Shown here piece after piece: positions 24,704 through 36,220 of a stretch of 64,000 bases of DNA. The stretch lies in the NCBI GenBank assembly GCA_024803745.1, contig JANJXV010000010.1, positions 31,517,525 through 31,581,524 of the forward strand, read 5' to 3'. The DNA is from Megascapheus bottae. Lineage: Eukaryota > Chordata > Mammalia > Rodentia > Geomyidae. How positions within the stretch are numbered: position 1 is the first letter of the stretch; each line of letters starts with the position of its first letter. The translations under genes were made by a program, and so were the position numbers. Under the pieces are notes generated by a model that was not told where the DNA came from, did not search any database, and saw nothing but the letters and a program-made list of their open reading frames with translations.

Positions 24704-26134
24704 AGAGATACAGTGAATACCTACTAGTAAACATTAGCGAGTACAACAGTAACAGAGGAGTCGCAGGAGTCCCAAGGCAAGGCCTGCTGGGTGGACAGCA
24801 TTTCCACATGAGGAGTTCTCTATCTTCAGCTGTGCTGCCTTATGTGTTTCATTATCTCAGTTCATCTAAGTGAACAGCCTCAGGTAAGACTGACACACAT
24901 AGACAGGTGATCAGAAAATCAATGCAAGCATTTACAAAGGTAAATGTACCAACTCTAGCAAGAAATCTGGTTCTCTCCCAGGCTATTCATCTTGGCAGGC
25001 AAATTTCCCCAACTGTGTCTTAGATTATTGGAATGACACACGCGCAGCAACTGCTAACAGACATGACTAATCAATTGTGGCATTCTTTCCCACCGAGCCC
25101 AGAAGTGGCCTCGGCATCCTCGCTTCAGTGCTTCAGGCAGCCACTACCAGTCAATGAGAGGTGGCACTGGGGAGAAATTCTATATTACCAGCCTCACATT
25201 ATAAGACTGCAGAGCAAACATGCAATTAGAAGTAAAGGAATTAAACATTCTTTACTTTTTCCCCTTTCTCTTTCTTTTTCCATTCAGCCAGGGAAGCTTG
25301 AGGCACAGCTTTTCTCCAAACCAAAGCTATTTCACTGTTAAGAAATGGATCACATTAGAAGCGTTTCCTCCAGATGATTCTGGAAAGCCCAACTACAATT
25401 CCTTCCATGGGTCACATCAGGGCTTTGACTGCATGTGAAAATCAAGTACAGGTGTTTTGGTTGCAGCTGTAGTTCTTCAAAATTGCACACCAAAAATATC
25501 AGGGCTTGTGGGAAAAATAGAGCTGGAGAAGATGACTCAAAAAAATCTATGGAGTGCTGAACCAAGAACTAACAAAAACAATAAATACCACTTTAAAGTG
25601 ACTAGCACAGCTACTTCTGCCCAGCCTCTGCATTTAGCTGAAGTGATCCATTCTTCACGGCCTAAACTCTGGGGTTCATGCTTCCCCTTCAAGTGATAAG
25701 TCTTGAAGAACTGTTGTTCTAAAGGAGAGTATTTCGATCTAAGTTTAAAATTATGGCCTAGCATGCAGCCTTTCTCATCAGTCCATCATATTGGTACAGA
25801 AGCATCGTTGTGGTTTCATCACTGACACTTATACCCTGCAGAAGATCTTATCATGGTGAAAAACCCCAAAGTTCGTCAGTATTTATTTGCATGTAAGGAA
25901 GGCAACCCTGTAGATTTTCACTAAGTTCTTCACGTAGGGTAAAGTTTTATTTTTGCTTGTGAGAAAAGCCATCACAAGAATTCAAAATATAAATAGGCGT
26001 ATGAAGCCAATATGGTTCCTCCCAGTGCTGGTATTTGTCAATTGCAGAGTAGTCCTTAATATCCTCAAAGGATGTGTTGCTGGGCTTCCAGCTACTGACT
26101 GAAATTGTAGTTGGTATTCATCTCTGTATATACA
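24704..26134. other. intronic, repeat-free
   Basis: About 1.4 kb with no recognisable repeat, unusual for this window. Frames of 70-102 codons on both strands at 25033-25764 overlap each other, lack splice support and have no recognisable domain. It could hold conserved non-coding sequence, but that cannot be judged from one genome. Confidence 0.4.
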
Positions 26135-26413
26135 TTAGTCTCCTCTTATTCATGGTTTGGATTCACATGCTTCTGTTACCCATGATCAACTGCTTTCTGA
26201 AAACAATAAGTGGAAATTTACAGAAATACGTCATTCATAATTTATAAATTGTTTGTAGTATGATGGGGCCTCCAGGGCTGGAGCTGAAGCTGTACCTCTT
26301 CATTCACTATGAGGTGAGTCATCCGATTGTTCTGTGTATCCATACTGAATATATTACCTGCCTCATTATTCACATAACATTTATTACGGTCTATTGATAG
26401 TCATTCTGGATTA

Positions 26414-26659
26414 ATTTTTTTTGTCGCTAGTGGAGCATGAACTCAAGGCTTGGGTGTGGTCTTTGAGCTTTTTTGCTCAAGGTTAGTGCTCTACCAGTTC
26501 GAGCCACAGAGCTACTTTCAGTTTTCTGGTGATATTTAATTGGAAATAAGAGACTCATTGCCAAGAGACTCACAGCCAAGGATGGTTATGAAGCATGATC
26601 CTTAGCTCTCAGTCTCTTGAGTAGCTAGGATTACAGGCATGAGCCACGGGTACCTGGCT
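26414..26659 (-). repeat. B1/7SL-like + right-half dimeric SINE
   Basis: Antisense copy inserted in the Tigger-like element. T8 tail, GTGGAGCATGAACTCAAGG, TTCGAGCCACAGAGCTAC, and GAGTAGCTAGGATTACAGG near the end. A short internal duplication (AAGAGACTCAT / AAGAGACTCAC) lies in the linker at 26546-26573. Confidence 0.8.
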
Positions 26660-26778
26660 TCTGTTTTACTTTTAGTTATGAATGCTAATACCTTACTGTA
26701 TCTAATTTATAAATAAAACTTTATCATTGATATACATATATGCATATATGTGTGTATATATTATATATAATATATTTT

Positions 26779-26779
26779 G

Positions 26780-26819
<40 letters not shown>

Positions 26820-26834
26820 CATCTATCTATCTAT
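26779..26834. repeat. (ATCT)n microsatellite
   Basis: About 14 ATCT units with one CATC interruption, inside the Tigger-like remnant. Confidence 0.95.
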
Positions 26835-26923
26835 GAGAAAACATACAGGATTTGCTTCTGTCTGCAATTTCAGGCACCCACTGGTGATCTTGCAACGTAG
26901 CTTCCATGTACAAGGAGGGGATC

Positions 26924-27637
26924 CGTATGAGTTAATTCACAAACAAATCCAGACCCTGTAAAAGTAAATAATTTTACTAGTTTCTTATATTCCTTAGGGT
27001 CACTTTAAGTAGCTTTGGGTACACATGCATCTTGACAGCAGATAGAGCTGTTTAAACCCTCATTTGGATATAACCATCCGGCTTCTTTAGGAAAGGAATT
27101 TTATCCCTTGCAGTATGTGAAGCTGACTTTTCACTTAAATTGTATTTGAATTCAGGGAAATCTTATTGTTTCTAGTTGCACATTCACTTGCTTGGGGGCA
27201 AATTCCCAGTAATAATCTCCTTGCTTGGCATTTCCCCTATCCATTGTGTGTGTGAGGTATTGACTGCCCTGGTCATAATGAATAACTATGAAGGCTGAGA
27301 TTGGATGGGGCTGATTCATACATTTCTCACTTCCTGGCCTTCCTCTACTCTGCTGCCAAGGAAAACCTAAGTCCATGCCACGGGCCATAAACAGTAGAAA
27401 CTGAATATTTGGTTAGCTTATTCTTTTATAGCCCCTATGTAAATCTCAAAGGTAGTGGTTCCCCAGAGGCAGTTTATGGAAGGATGAGAAAAATCAGGGG
27501 TACTAAGAGGTTTTCCATAGTACTAAATGTCTATCATGTATAATGTTTATAAATAGGTTATAAGGTTATACGTTGTTTGGTTGTTCTTTAAATTCTGGAT
27601 GTTGTTCTTTTTAAATGTTTAATGCAGGATTCCTGTA
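26924..27637. other. intronic, nothing recognised
   Basis: No supported feature. Confidence 0.4.
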
Positions 27638-27935
27638 ATTTGCATAGTGTTTCCCAAGAGCCTATGTGTTAAAGGCTTGGTCCCAGGATGCACTGCTAGC
27701 AGGCAGCATGAACTCTGGGAGCTGGGGCGGAGTGCGATTGTTAGGTTACTGGGGCAAACTCACACAAGGGGATTGTAGGATGCTGGCTTCCTTCATGTTA
27801 TTCTTTGCTGCTGGCTCTGAGGTGAGTGGTTCTTCTCTGCCCTGTGCTGTCATGGTAGTAATACCTGTAGTGCTCCCTTGCCATAGACCTGAAGCCAAAC
27901 AGGCCAGTCATGGAACCTTTACAACTTTGAGCTAG
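27638..27935 (+). mobile_element. MaLR-like LTR remnant
   Basis: Sense phrase 'cctatgtgttaaaggcttgg' followed by 'gactgctagcaggcag'-type and 'aaggggattgtaggatgctg' stretches resembles the ORR1/MT group of MaLR solo LTRs. The same opening phrase recurs at 34350. The 3' end is cut by the following CT tract. Family assignment is from memory. Confidence 0.45.
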
Positions 27936-27991
27936 ATGAATCTCACTTTCCCTTACCCACTTTCTCTCCTTTTCCACCTCCTTTGTCCTTG

Positions 27992-27992
<1 letters not shown>

Positions 27993-28069
<77 letters not shown>

Positions 28070-28082
28070 CTCCCTCTCTCTC
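27993..28082. repeat. (CT)n microsatellite
   Basis: About 34 CT units, then TTTCTCTTGCTCCCTCTCTC. It reads GA in the RNLS transcript. Confidence 0.97.
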
Positions 28083-28117
28083 CAAAGCCAGCATGGGCAG
28101 AAAAGTTTGTGAGATTT

Positions 28118-28285
28118 TTTTTTTGCCAGCTCAGGGCCTGAACACTGTCCTTGGGCTTTCTCAAGGCTAAAGCTCTAGTGCTTGAGCTATAGCACCACTT
28201 CTGGCTTTTTCTATGTATGTGGTACCCAGGATCAAACCCGGGTCTTCATGCATGCTAGGCTGTCACTAAGCCAAACTCCCAGCTG
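28118..28285 (-). repeat. IDL-Geo-like dimeric SINE
   Basis: Antisense copy. T10 tail, GCTTGAGCTATAGCACCACTT (right half), GGTACCCAGGATCAAACCC and GCATGCTAGGCTGTCACTAAG (left half, with a small A-box deletion). A 16-bp duplication with one mismatch lies at 28102-28117 (AAAGTTTGTGAGATTT) and 28286-28301 (AAAGTCTGTGAGATTT). Confidence 0.92.
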
Positions 28286-28316
28286 AAAGTCTGTGAGATT
28301 TCTGTCTACAATTAAA

Positions 28317-28317
<1 letters not shown>

Positions 28318-28364
<47 letters not shown>
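28318..28364. repeat. (CA)n microsatellite
   Basis: About 23 CA units directly abutting a right-half SINE unit. Confidence 0.97.
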
Positions 28365-28365
<1 letters not shown>

Positions 28366-28366
<1 letters not shown>

Positions 28367-28469
28367 CTGAAAGTGGAGCTGTGGCTCAAGTGGTAGATTA
28401 GCATTAGCCTTGAGCAAAAGAAGCTCAGGGAAAATGCTGAGGCCCTGAGTTGTAGCCCCAGGACTTGCA
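28366..28469 (+). repeat. SINE right half without left half
   Basis: Sense right monomer only: GCTGTGGCTCAAGTGGTAGA, AGAAGCTCAGGGAAAATGC, GGCCCTGAGTTGTAGCCCC. The CA tract occupies the place of the left monomer. Confidence 0.8.
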
Positions 28470-30511
28470 CGTGCACGCATACACACAGAATGTAAAGACT
28501 TGGTGGTGGTATCCAAGTGTACATTTCTGTATTTACTGAAATAGGATAGATTCAAGGGAGAACTCAAATAGTGCAATTCTTTAGAAAGGCTAACTCACAG
28601 TCCAAAAAATAAATACCAGGAAATGGCACTCTAAAGGGTCGGCCCAAGAGAAGGAGGGTAGACAATGAAGTGAATAGGGGAAGGGAGAAATACAGTCATA
28701 CAGTTCTGTACATGTCTTTCGGAATTAACAGCTCTGAGGAAGGGGTGGAGTCGGGATGGAAGGGGGACAGTAATGGAAGGGGCGACACTAATCAAGATGT
28801 GCTGTATTCATAAACTGATTTGTTGAATAGCAACTCCCTTGTATAATTACTTCAAGATTTTTTTTAAACTTTTGTAGCCTCAGACACAGCCATGGAGGCC
28901 ATGCTCTGGTCTTTGTACCTATCTCTTCATTCTTGTGAATAAATGCTTGCTCAAAGACTGGATGCATATGGGTCAACAAAAGTCAAATTCCCACTTAGGA
29001 AATTTTTAAATACTCAGTGTGCAAATGGTCTATAAACATGATAGACTTCTTCCTCTATTAAATTTTTTTTCACTTTCTCAATCTCTAAGTTTGGCTGCTT
29101 CTTTCCAAAGAAGAAAGTAAATATTTCCAATAACAGGCCATTTTTTTCTGTATGACTTTAATGTCTATATCTTTAACTTCTTTCTTAAAAATTCTCTTTA
29201 TATTCAGACTTTGGGGGCTCTGCAAGGAGTTTATTTGCTATGTTATTAAGAAGAATGATGCTAAAGATTATTTCTGAACAATATATTTTAGAAATGAGTC
29301 ATGAGGGATTAATAATGATAAATAAGGATACTGATTGTACCACTTAACTATTTCTCTGACTTCTTTGGAGCACTGACTTCTGAGGCTCTCTGTTCTATAT
29401 CATTTCATACTATCATATTTTATATTCACTGTATCAACACTTGATGCTTTCCTGAAAAGAAGGTACATTTTTAATTGGTTCTTGTGCGTTGGTACTCATC
29501 ACCCTCCTCTGTTCCAACAATCTCTCCTGTGTTCTATTCAATTTAATGATGATATCATAAGTCCATTTCTTTGTTGCACTGGAAGGAAAGATGTGCATGC
29601 AATGTAGACTCCTGACTGCAGAGCTCTGTGTGAAGTACTACAGTGAGCGGCTGTAAGATTACTATTGCTGGCAATTCCCTAGATATGATGGAAGTGATGG
29701 GGTTTGCTCAGTTCTCAGTGGAGCCTTTCACTTTATTGGTATTTATCTATTCTATTGCAATAAGCCATTGGCTAAAGGCAGGCAGAGCGGGCCACAAATC
29801 AATTATATGACCTATGTAGCAGCTTTAGAGGACTCGAACTACAAAGGATGTCCTGTGGTGAAATTGTATATTTAATTGTGACATTTGCATTGAGTTCATT
29901 TAGATCTACGATATCTCTCAAAGACCTGAAAACACTGTAACAGTCTCATTAGATGAGCACTTGCTCAGACCAAGCACATAATAATGAATGAGATATGGTT
30001 TACCCTAGTACTGTTGCAGTCATAGTGGTCCAAACTTTAGCCATATTATATTTCCCTTCAGAATTTTTAAGTTAGTAAAGGATTCTTCTGCCTTTCAGCA
30101 AGTTTTATTATGCCCATTCTTTCATTTGTCAAATATTTGTCTTATTCCTAGCGGTTGCTAAATACGATGAAAGGTGTGAGTTTTCAAAGACGACTTCCTT
30201 CACCTAAGAGTAATGTAACAGATTTGGAATCCTTTAGTTTCATGTAACTATAAATCCTTGCATTCTGGATCTAAGGGCTTGAGACTTAGACACAGAGACA
30301 GCCATTGTTGGGTCAAGAGGTAAAGTGAAAAGCATTCTTCCTCATCTACTGTGCTTCATTATTCATTCTTCACTGAAATCAAGAGCTGTTGTTTCTCCCC
30401 CAGAATCAGTCCTTTAGGATCCCTCCTGCCATTCACCTTTGATTCTTCTTGACCGCCCAGTCTGACCATTGATGTTTCTTCCTAGTTCTCATGAATGCTG
30501 AGTAGACCCAA
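28470..30511. other. intronic, nothing recognised
   Basis: About 2 kb with no named repeat except a weak ancient-repeat phrase at 30120-30200. No gene supported. Confidence 0.4.
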
Positions 30512-30813
30512 CAGTAATAGGTCTAGGCTTTGAACTTGGGGCACTGTGCTTGTAGCCAGTGGTCTACCACTTGAAACATAGACCTGTCCTTTTTGTTTTA
30601 GTTATTTTTTTCAAATGGAATTTTTGCTTGGGCTAGCCTGAACCTCTACCTCCTATTAATGCTTACCAAATGTTCGGGATGATAGGGGCATGTCAACATG
30701 TTCAGCTTTTGACAGTTGAGATAAAAACTCATAATCCTTTTCTCCCAAGGTGGCCTGAAACTGCACTCCTCACAATCTGAACTTCCACAAGCATGAGCCA
30801 TCAGACCAAGCTG
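30512..30813 (-). repeat. old dimeric tRNA/7SL-like SINE (third family)
   Basis: Antisense. 'ctttgaacttggggcactgt' and 'ggtctaccacttgaaacata' (tRNA-like part), then a T-rich linker 'tttttgttttagttattttt', then 'gcttgggctagcctgaacct' and 'aagcatgagccatcagacca' (7SL-like part). The same order recurs at 35171 and 54252. More diverged than the two main families. Confidence 0.5.
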
Positions 30814-30894
30814 GTCCATTTTTACTTATTTTTTAAAATAGAACATGAAACTTAGGCCTTTTGATTTAAAGGAATATATTCCAATTCCTATTTT

Positions 30895-31050
30895 ATTGCT
30901 ACTAGTTACATCGCTTTAAGCGAACCTTGGCTTCCTCATTTAAGGCAAAGATAATATTAATTGCCAGATCAAGCAGAACTATTGTGAGGATCAAATGAAA
31001 GCAAGTATAAAAGTACTTACTAAAGTCAGAGTATAAATGTTAAGTATGAG
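30895..31050 (+). repeat. MIR SINE fragment
   Basis: Sense MIR core: 'ttggcttcctcatttaaggc', 'gataatattaattgccagat', 'attgtgaggatcaaatgaaa' and 'taaaagtacttactaaagtc' in the right order. Confidence 0.65.
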
Positions 31051-31352
31051 TATTTCTAGGTGACATCAAGAAAAGAAAGATGATTTAAAAATGTATTGTA
31101 ATTGGGGAAATCCAGAAGTCAAAATATTACCTACAATAAAGTGAGGTATATAAAAGCAATAGACTTGACACAGGACTGTGTTTAAAGACTTTCCTGTTTT
31201 GTTATTTTCTGGCATCTGAACCTCACAGAAGGGATTCCTGGGTTTTCTAGTTCTCACCTTTCTCACCTAGGTGACGGGAGGACAATGAACCCCACAGAAA
31301 GTGAATTATATACAGTGCCCAGTAAGCTGCACAAACAGCAAAGGATAAGCAG

Positions 31353-31355
<3 letters not shown>

Positions 31356-31424
<69 letters not shown>

Positions 31425-31564
31425 GGAGAGAGAATGTGAGAGAGAGGCAGACAGACAGAGAGAGAACGGGACAGAGAGACAGAAAGACAGAGGGACTAGA
31501 GAGGCAGAGGCAGAGAGAAACAGGGATACAGACAGAGAGAGATAAGAGAGACATGGAGAGAGAA

Positions 31565-31604
<40 letters not shown>
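31356..31604. repeat. long polypurine tract, (GA)n with degenerate centre
   Basis: A pure GA block of about 70 bp (31356-31420), a degenerate GAGAGAC/AGACAG centre with CACACACA at 31566, and a second GA block (31572-31602). Total about 250 bp, nearly all purine on +. Long E/R-rich (+) and S/L-rich (-) frames here are artefacts. Confidence 0.95.
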
Positions 31605-31605
<1 letters not shown>

Positions 31606-33454
31606 AATGCCCATGCTACATCAATCATGACATGGGCTAACATGGTACCCAGAAGGGCTATAACTAATGATGTCCATGACAAAGGTGAAAATAAGGAATG
31701 AGAAAATATGCAGTGTTCTAGAACTTCTTTAGATACTTCTGACTGTGGCTGAACAAATGTCTCAGCCAGAGGACTTTGGAAGCATGGAAACTAAATGAAT
31801 GTGCAAACAGCTTGGCCTGACAAAGCAGAAGCACTAGGTTCAGAGTTCAGTTTCCTCATCCTATGTTGCAGTTGTATATTACAATTTTCCCAAACTAGAT
31901 CTCTGGCCCTTACTCAAATGAACCTTCAGGCCTCCTTTTTTCTCTGGTTAACACTGCTCGGACATCTCTCCCTTTGGTACTTGTTTTTTAACCACTTCTC
32001 CAGGGCTGATTATCTGCTTGTTTTTCATCCTTGCTAATTGACTCTATGGAAAACTAGAAGGAAGGGAAATGTTTTGGAGCCTTTATAATGTAACACATTC
32101 TCTGACACAAAGTAGGACATCAATAAAAAATGTGTGTTCACTGAAAACATGAGTATATGTTACTAATTTCCAGTAAATAGAATGCAAATAGAACATATCA
32201 ACACAATTTACTTTTGGTTGTAAGCTTTATAGGATAATACTAATGCCTAGGGTCCATGGAAATGAATTTACTCTTCAGGACAGTGAAGGAATAGGGCCTG
32301 TTTCTTTGTGTGTCTATGCCCACATAATAACATCCACCATCATTTAGGTAGAAATTCTGGGTGAGGATGAATGTAACTCTAATACTTTTGCCAGAACAAA
32401 TGTCATAGACTCCTTCGAAAATTCTTCTGTAGAGTATTACTCTTCAAAATAATTAGTTATTAGGAATAAGTGTGATACTGATTACATACATCTGTCAGTC
32501 CCAAGAGTGCCTTAGAAAAAAGTGACTTCATGAAACTCCTCTGTTTTAAAACATTAAATACTTCATCCAATATGGGATTTTGTGAGAAGAGGAAGTATTT
32601 GCTCATATAAACTTCCATTAGCCAGTGACTGTACATCCCTAATTCAATGATTAGACTCTCCCAGCTGGATGATCTCATACTATGCACTACCTCATTAACA
32701 AGCAGAAGTAAATGGCTAGTTTTGTGCCAGGGACAAAGAGGTGGCAGATTACTCAATGGAACATTTAAGATTGACACCTGCTAGGGGTTTGTTGTTGACA
32801 AATTGTATCATATCACCATTTACGTATCCCAGTGGGCCCATTATGGCTGGCAAAGGTCACTACAAACTTATGGTACATAAACGGTATCCTCTTATGGACA
32901 TAACTTTATGCCAGGAAATGTTGACTCACTGCTCAAATGTGTTAAATTGTCAAATGCAAGTTAGTTAAATGACATATAAGTTAGTTTAACAATAAATGAC
33001 AAGAAGCAGGAAAGTCTTTAAGCTTAAAAAAACCCCAAACCAATAACTGGCAAGAGTTCCTTGCATCCACAGGGATCTATCATTTGGACTTGTCTGTTCT
33101 GAGGTTATTCAACAGTCCCTTTCAGGGATGACTAAGTGTCATAGCCCCTGGCACAGAATCAGCTCCTCTGTAGCATCCTTCTGTAACTATATATGTGAAA
33201 CAGAAAAGAAACTCTCAGAAGAGAAAAGAGAAAGGAAAAGAAAAGGTGGGGTGTGAAGAGGCAGCCACAAAACAGAGGAAGGAAAGTCCACACAGATCCA
33301 ATATGCCAATGAACAATAGCCATCAAGGTACTTCTATGTCACATTTATGTCACCTCCCCTTCCTCTTCCTAGGACTACTGAGTAGTATTGAGAATCTACT
33401 TTTTATTAGTGTGTGTACTAAATGAGGGGTTTTGTTCTGTCCTCTACTCTCACC
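31605..33454. other. intronic, nothing recognised
   Basis: About 1.85 kb with no named repeat. Frames at 31795-32037, 32460-32777, 32741-32968 and 33195-33425 have no recognisable domain or paired splice sites. Confidence 0.4.
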
Positions 33455-33575
33455 CTATGTAGATGGTTTATAGACAAGGGTCAGAGTTGCAGGTTCTTTA
33501 CCCAAAGACACACATAGAGTCTACGTGTGAACTCAAGTATCTCAGAACTCTCAATCCAAGGTCATAATCATGCTG
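33455..33575 (-). repeat. MIR-type fragment
   Basis: 'tttacccaaagacacacata' then 'tgtgaactcaagtatctcag' resembles the antisense MIR tRNA-like region. Diverged. Confidence 0.4.
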
Positions 33576-33782
33576 TAATACCACATTAATAAAAACTAAG
33601 GAATTAAAAAGCTCAAATATGGGAGAAAAGTCATAGGACTAGTCACAGAATGGCTAGGAGAACATGACTTTATTAAAGAGATAAACATCTCTATATAGCT
33701 TTAATATAATTTAATATATAGATATATACATATAGATAGATCGATTGTGCTCTGTGTTTCTGTGTCTGTCTGTCTTCCCCCC

Positions 33783-33937
33783 CTCCAGTATTGGGCTCAA
33801 ACTTAGGACTTGGGACCTAGCCCTTAGCTTCTTCAATTCTGGCTTTTCTCCAACTTTCCTGCCTGGATTGGTTTCAAACAGTGATCTCAGCCTCCCAAGT
33901 AGCTAGGATTACAGGCATAAGGCACCATCAAACAGCT
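33783..33937 (-). repeat. B1/7SL-like SINE, partly deleted
   Basis: Antisense. TTGGGCTCAAACTTAGGAC, then a shortened right half lacking the A box, and CCTCCCAAGTAGCTAGGATT in the left half. Confidence 0.65.
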
Positions 33938-34317
33938 CATATATAATGTAGTTTAAATGGCACATACAATTGGTAATTGGCTTTCAAAATATTCATTGTA
34001 TAAGGCTATATATTTATAGACATGACAATGTACTAGATAGCTAGACTTTATGTATTCTAGATGAAAACTGTTTTTAGAATCACTTCACTAGTTCCAATAG
34101 AAATGGATTAATATGGACCAGCCAGCCATATTTTTAGTTAAAAATTAAAAAGACTTTCTGTTAAAAATTTCAAAAGATGGGCTATTCATTTAGAAATATA
34201 TATGTCAAATTGACTTTGCTTATTTTTTAAATAAATCCAACCTCAGATTTACAAACCTGACTCAACTGATGGATGATATTTCGAAGAATATGTGTCAGGC
34301 TCAGAAAGTGCTTGGGT
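33938..34317. other. intronic, nothing recognised
   Basis: AT-rich, no supported feature. Confidence 0.4.
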
Positions 34318-34648
34318 ATTAATTGGATATTAATGTCTCCCAAAGACCCCTGTGTTAAATGCTTGGTCCCCAGGTCTACTGCTAAGAAGCAGTAGGTCCT
34401 CAGGTCGATGAGGGTTGTGGGATCCCAGCCACTTCTTTCTTCTTTCCCATGCCTTCTGACTTGTGATATGAGTGATTTTGTTTTTCCACAAACTCCTGCC
34501 ACTATGAGATGCTTCACCATAGGACCAAAACAATGGAGCCAATAAATCAAGCACAGTAATCTCCAAATATGTGATCCAAAATAAATACTTTTTAAATTTT
34601 ATAACCTTAGGAATTTTGTTATACAAATGCAAAGCTGACCAACATAGG
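34318..34648 (+). mobile_element. MaLR-like LTR remnant
   Basis: Sense. 'gacccctgtgttaaatgctt', 'ggttgtgggatcccagccac', 'ccaaaacaatggagccaata' and 'tacaaatgcaaagctgacca' follow the order of MaLR (ORR1/MT-type) solo LTRs. No coding part is visible. Assignment from memory of the consensus. Confidence 0.5.
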
Positions 34649-35170
34649 ATGATTTGATCCATCTTGTTGAAATAAAGATGTAGCTTATAAAAGTGACAAA
34701 CTACTTTGAAGGAGACAGCATTCATTTAATTGCCACTTTCTAGTTCCAACTTATCGCAAAGAAATCACAGCAACAACAGAAAATGCATAAGAGAAAGAAA
34801 AAAGTCAATTACTGCCTGAATACTCAATTCTAAAATCAGTTACAATAACGGACCCCAAATTAATCTCCTCAGAGTAATGGAAGTGTCTGGGCAGCCTCCA
34901 GTTATTCTATATGTGCACCCATTCTCCCCAATTAACCCAAGTCTGTAAGGAAAATTGTGGTCTTATGCTGTTGTGCATTTCCTCTTTTCTCTCTAACTAC
35001 TTCTGACTCCTGAGCAGTACTATGCTAAATGAGGTGCTCCATTAGGTAAGATCCAAGGAAGCAAAAATGGGAATTTCCTACAGAAAAGAACAACAACAAG
35101 AAATAGGAGGAGGAGAAAGAAGTCATTCAAAGAATGTGACGTGAAAGATGTTTTGGTGGACATGGTTGTC
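34649..35170. other. intronic, nothing recognised
   Basis: No supported feature. Confidence 0.4.
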
Positions 35171-35352
35171 TATTTTTGGTGGTATTGGGCTTAGAACTCA
35201 GTGCTCAATGTTTTTACCACTTGAACAACTTCCCTTGCCTTGTTTTATTTTGTTAGTTATTGTTTTAGGTAGGGTCTTCCATACCCTGGGCAGGTCATGG
35301 ACCATAATCTTTTTTTTTCCTACATGCTTTTATGTAGCTAGAATTAAAGTGT
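35171..35352 (-). repeat. old dimeric tRNA/7SL-like SINE (third family)
   Basis: Antisense. 'gggcttagaactcagtgctc', 'tttaccacttgaacaacttc', the 'ttattttgttagttattg' linker, 'accctgggcaggtcatggac' and 'tatgtagctagaattaaag'. Same layout as the copy at 30512. Confidence 0.5.
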
Positions 35353-36153
35353 CTTTAACTTTTTTGGAGCTAAAGTAAGTTGGAGAAAATTTGAGCTAAA
35401 TCTGAACACAAATTAGACATAAGGTGCCACTTGAGAAATGTACCATGAGGCACTAAAGCAATGAGAGACATGATATACACAGTGAAGGAATTGTTCTGCG
35501 CCATGTTACACAAAAAGGCATTTTCTGCTGAAAGTGTTAATATATCCTATTTGTCACAGAAACCATAATGCAATGCTAAGCATCATATTATACTAACCGA
35601 AAAAAGACTTAAAAATTATGAAAGGCTTATGGCTGAAAAGGAAAGAATTGAAAACAATAAAAAACCTGCAATTGCTTCGCTTTGAACCACCTACTTAAGT
35701 GTTTTATCCAAACCTAAAATAGGAGGCCCAGAAACAGATCCCAAGTTACTCAAAGACAGTCTTTCTTGTTGTACCCACAAGAATGCACCACTGTTTTACT
35801 TAAGACAAAATTCAATTTAAAAATCTCAGAAAGCCTATAGCATATATTAATCTCTAGGGCTCTGTGAACAAAGCACTAGACATATTGAAGACATTGATTA
35901 TAGGCTTCTCTGAATGAATGAATGAATGAACGAATATATTTTACTATCCTACAGCCATTGTGGATATGTGACATTAAAGGTGGCACTGGTCTTGGGAGAG
36001 CAATACTGAGGAAATGAGAATCTGCCCCCTTCCCTGCCACTTCCAGACACTCTTGTATTTTTGTCAGGAAGCAGCTACTATCTTATTGTGGTTAGAGCCT
36101 TAAAAGGCTGGTGCGTTTCTCCAAAGATTTCATAAAGGAAGAAGGGAATCTTA

Positions 36154-36154
<1 letters not shown>
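35353..36154. other. intronic, nothing recognised
   Basis: No gene. A four-unit GAAT repeat lies at 35910-35934. Confidence 0.4.
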
Positions 36155-36200
<46 letters not shown>

Positions 36201-36211
36201 TACACACACAC
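36155..36211. repeat. (CA)n microsatellite
   Basis: About 22 CA units plus a second short CA run after AATA. Confidence 0.95.
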
Positions 36212-36220
36212 AAAAGAAAG

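Larger units (their letters stand above)
26135..26923 (+). mobile_element. Tigger/MER2-like DNA transposon remnant
   Basis: The start, 'agtctcctcttattcatgg' with 'acccatgatcaactgctttc', matches the beginning of MER2/Tigger-type elements. The end ('caatttcaggcacccactgg', 'caaggagggg') is their typical 3' end, and AGTCTCCTC/GAGGGG are the remains of the inverted termini. The internal 'tttataaataaaactttatc' is also typical. It is split by a SINE (26414-26659) and by an ATCT microsatellite. Confidence 0.75.

Noticed and set aside
31263..31682. 139-codon minus and 86-codon plus frames
   Set aside because: Translations of a GA/CT repeat in alternate frames (S/L- and E/R-rich), not proteins.
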